A DNA stretch of 8,353 nt. It comes from CAJBLF01 sp041679065. Its GTDB lineage: Bacteria > Patescibacteriota > Gracilibacteria > Absconditabacterales > Absconditicoccaceae. The notes below the pieces were generated by a model that did not search any database, was not told where the DNA came from, and saw only the letters and a program-made list of their open reading frames with translations. Every line of letters begins with the position of its first letter. The stretch's first letter is position 1. The position numbers and the translations under genes are program-made. Location: the NCBI GenBank assembly GCA_041679065.1, contig JBBABI010000050.1, forward strand, positions 1 to 8,353. The letters run 5' to 3'. Shown piece after piece: positions 6,083-8,353 of the stretch.

Positions 6083-7060
6083 CAGGATTGTTTTCTGCAT
6101 TTTCAGAATCTTCTTCTGGTACGGGTACACTTTTGTTGGTACTCAGAGGAAACTTGCAATCAAGAATAAATGCAATCTGCTGGAGATGACCATATGCGCT
6201 TGAGAAAGTATCTGGATGAAATAATCGAAATCTTTCTCCCGATCTAAAATCTTGAATCGTTGGTCGGATAACTGTAATTGCTTTTGGATCTTCTTGGCAT
6301 AAGAAATGTCGTTATATGCTGGATTTTCTCCTTTTGCCACAGGGACGAAGTAGATCTCATATCCCTGATGATAGAATTTCTGTATATCCTGAAGTATCTC
6401 TGGTAAGAATTTTTGAGCATTATAATTGAGATTGACGATAATATAGTTACGAGTGTCGTGTGACGAGTTACGAGATCCTTTTCGGTCGTAAGCGAAAAAA
6501 GACGTGTCCATAAAGAAATCCACGTTATGAAATCCGTAAGTTTTAAGTTCGTGAACAGTTTCATAATCTCTTGCGAAGATATGTTTCGTTCTGTTAAGGA
6601 TGGACTTGAAAAAGAGTCTGTTGGAAAATTTTCTTGGCAATTGTATTCCTCCCATCAGATAGCGAGGTTTTTTTAGACAAGGGAGGATCGATATGAGTCG
6701 GTATCGGTAGGAATTCCTATTCTCTTCAGTAATAATCTCTCATCAGCCGATGATGATGGCATCCACTTTTCTGTATATTTTTCGTTCTCTGAATTTCCGT
6801 TCTGTGATATATTTCCATAATGATCTTCGTCACTTGGGTATCTCTGTCAGAAACGTGATAGGGGAGGTATCTATGAATTGAGAGAGAAACTGTTGTAGCC
6901 ACTTCGGATCGTAGGCTGCAACCAGAACTTCTTTTTTCTGCTGCTGCAAGAGTTTGATGGTTCACAAAAGTATCAGCTCATCTCAGAGATTTCTGTATGA
7001 TCGATTTCCGACAATGAGGACTTTCTTGCCTTGGATATCTAAATGACTCTTTATCTCCAT
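6050..7060 (-). CDS. Polysaccharide pyruvyl transferase family protein (CsaB-like), TGA read as Gly
   Basis: From ATG 7058-7060 to TAG 6050-6052 the minus strand encodes 336 residues with six TGA codons. VGNRSYRNLGDELILLGTI (18-36) is the family's 'Gy.g.gNlGDEail' N-terminus, IIIGGGE (102-108) its glycine-rich strand end, and VISSRLHLFLIASFLGVP (292-308) its conserved 'viS.RLHa...A...GvP' C-terminal motif. Gly26, 33, 77, 106, 107 and 306 are the TGA codons. The family transfers a ketal pyruvate from phosphoenolpyruvate to a sugar of a cell-surface glycan; CsaB makes the pyruvylated polymer to which SLH-domain S-layer proteins bind. A role in modifying the polymer made by the nearby ligase and glycosyltransferase is plausible. 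The last ten residues (SPFIKGEVSA) are translated from the palindromic element and are not family-like, so the original terminus was probably replaced. No Shine-Dalgarno sequence precedes the start. Confidence 0.85.
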
Positions 7061-7065
7061 AAAAA

Positions 7066-7143
7066 ACGACTAACGATAAAACGTTTAAACGACAAAACGC
7101 CTAAACGTTTCCATATTTCAACGCTTCAACGCTTCAATGTTTA
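7066..7143 (-). repeat. Degenerate repeats in the pyruvyl transferase leader
   Basis: On the plus strand TTCAACGC occurs twice in tandem (7117-7132) followed by TTCAATG. Before it lie several AAACG/ACGTTT words (AACGACTAACGATAAAACGTTTAAACGACAAAACGCCTAAACGTTT in sense, broken here as two tracts, 7066-7090 and 7091-7110). Read toward the gene, the first tract becomes GTTGAAGC-GTTGAAAT-ATGGAAAC, the same words as in the CYTH leader. The whole gap 7061-7193 shows no other gene. Confidence 0.6.
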
Positions 7144-7193
7144 CTATAGCAGTCCTTGAAAATTATGCAAGAGAAATTTATGGTGATGGGATA

Positions 7194-8353
7194 TTATGGT
7201 TTCCAGAAGTGGAGCTTATTGAGATAGGCTACATATATTGATTTCTTGTCTTCTAATGATTCGGAGACATCTCATAGACTGCCTCATATGCCTGCGCTTA
7301 CCGCTTCTGTATCAAAAATTTTCCAGGTCTGTGCAAATTCTATATCGCCTCCCAAGAAGGATGTATTAAAAGGTTCATCTCATCCGCTTTTGTCTTTGAA
7401 GATGCTTCTGATGTAATTGGTAAGATTGGCAGCTTTCATGAGTTCTAAATAGTTATCATCTTCGTCATCTAGGAAGACTATTCAGAGATCTTTGATGGCT
7501 TTGGTATCTAAATTGATTTCGGTAATCTGTTTATACGTCTTGAATTTTGCACTGGTCAGCGTTCATGTCAATTTGATATCATTCCTTTTGTCGCTTGGCA
7601 TTTCGTTATAGAAGAGATTTATGGAGTTCAAGATCTTTAGTTGTGTCTCCTGAGAATTTGACATAGCTTTGATGACATCTATATTGCCTGTAGGATCCCG
7701 AGTGAGGTTGAGATAATCGACGAATCTCTGTTTATTTACTTTTTGTGATAATACTTCTGAAATGTTATCAAGTTTGTCGAATAGTCCTGTGGATACCAAT
7801 CCCACATTATCATCTGTGCCGTTAAATGAGATCTCACCTAGTGAACTCACATAATATGGCAATCCCTTTTCTGTGGTCTTGAATTTGCATACTTTCCTGA
7901 AGTAATTGCTAAGGCTTGCTGCCTTGAAGAGTTCGAAGTAATCGGCAAATGGTGCAGATGTCTCCAATCCTGTTATCTTCTTGCTGCTGAGATTCATCTT
8001 CGTTTTTTGTCCGTAAGTTTCAAACTCTACATTAGGTCGTGTTCAAGTAATATGGATTGTTTCGTTCTTCTCTGAGCTTGGCATGTATTCATAAAATTTA
8101 CTGATGCCTTTCTTGAGGTTTACTAATTCGGTTGCGGAAGCTCCAAGAAGCGCTAATTCGGAGTCTAATCCTGTGTACTTAGGTGTCTCTGGTACTTTTT
8201 TTACTTCTACTGGTTTGATTTTCCAGTTCATGGTGTTGAGGTACGTGCAATATGCTTCTTTATTATCTTCAAGTATAGGAGAAATATCTTCGAGTGCTCC
8301 TCCCCATCATGCTGATACGGCTGTTGTATCAAAATCAGTAGTGAATACTTTTG
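7194..8353 (-). CDS. Large repeat protein of unknown function, C-terminal 385 residues (5' end outside window), TGA read as Gly
   Basis: The minus-strand frame is open from the window edge to TAA 7194-7196, with seven TGA codons read as glycine. The visible part consists of imperfect repeats of about 161 residues. FYEYMPSSEKNETIHITG and FYNEMPSDKRNDIKLTG mark the same point in two successive copies, as do YFELFKAASLSNYFRKVCK and YLELMKAANLTNYIRSIFK. FDTTAVSAGWGGALEDI near the edge recurs as FDTEAVSAGIGGSLGDV near the C-terminus. Each copy ends in a helix containing YLN. No membrane helix, signal peptide or known domain is recognisable; the copies have an alternating strand (ITGTRPNVEFETYG) and helix pattern. 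I do not recognise the family. The full gene could be much longer, as large repeat proteins of this kind are in Gracilibacteria. It lies upstream of, and on the same strand as, the pyruvyl transferase, 133 bases apart. Confidence 0.72.

Noticed and set aside
88..8231. A cluster of decaying pseudogenes full of stop codons
   Set aside because: All in-frame interruptions but one are TGA, many at conserved glycines, and the reading frames are otherwise intact. Recoding explains them; only the glycosyltransferase has a true frame change.

Overview
The window makes sense only if TGA is read as glycine (genetic code 25). Under the standard code it looks like a field of short broken ORFs. With TGA = Gly these fuse into nine genes, all ending in TAA or TAG. 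The reassigned codons fall where the families require glycine: the residue before the first cysteine of a radical SAM cluster motif, the NLGDE and GGGE motifs of a polysaccharide pyruvyl transferase, and the LSRSALVGG stretch of an O-antigen ligase-like protein. This code is known from Absconditabacteria (SR1) and Gracilibacteria (BD1-5/GN02), so the window is almost certainly from an AT-rich member of those ultra-small CPR bacteria. I cannot tell which of the two.

Layout. Bases 1-1763 (+): the tail of a probable signal peptidase I, a two-helix membrane protein with a bacterial PH-like domain, a small heat-shock protein (Hsp20) and a CYTH-domain phosphohydrolase/cyclase-like protein, ending at a bidirectional hairpin near 1875-1909. 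Bases 1898-4044 (-): a polytopic O-antigen polymerase/ligase-like protein followed, with a 7-base overlap, by an SPL-like radical SAM protein. Bases 4240-5108 (+): a family 2 glycosyltransferase divergent from the ligase gene and broken by a -1 frameshift in an A5 run. Bases 5254-5979 (+): an unrecognised protein whose C-terminus resembles Lcl/DUF1566 C-type-lectin-like folds and has unusual base composition. Bases 6050-7060 (-): a polysaccharide pyruvyl transferase whose last ten codons come from a palindromic repeat. Bases 7194-8353 (-, 5' end outside): a large protein with imperfect repeats of about 161 residues.

The ligase, glycosyltransferase and pyruvyl transferase suggest a locus for building and decorating a surface polysaccharide. 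The Lcl-like and repeat proteins may also be surface or interaction proteins, but that is inference.

Non-coding DNA is compact; once TGA is recoded no gap exceeds 300 bases. Several leaders are made of short degenerate direct repeats, and repeats of TGCATGA type and a REP-like double palindrome extend in frame into coding sequence. Shine-Dalgarno sequences are mostly absent. No tRNA, rRNA, CRISPR array, transposase or reverse transcriptase was seen.
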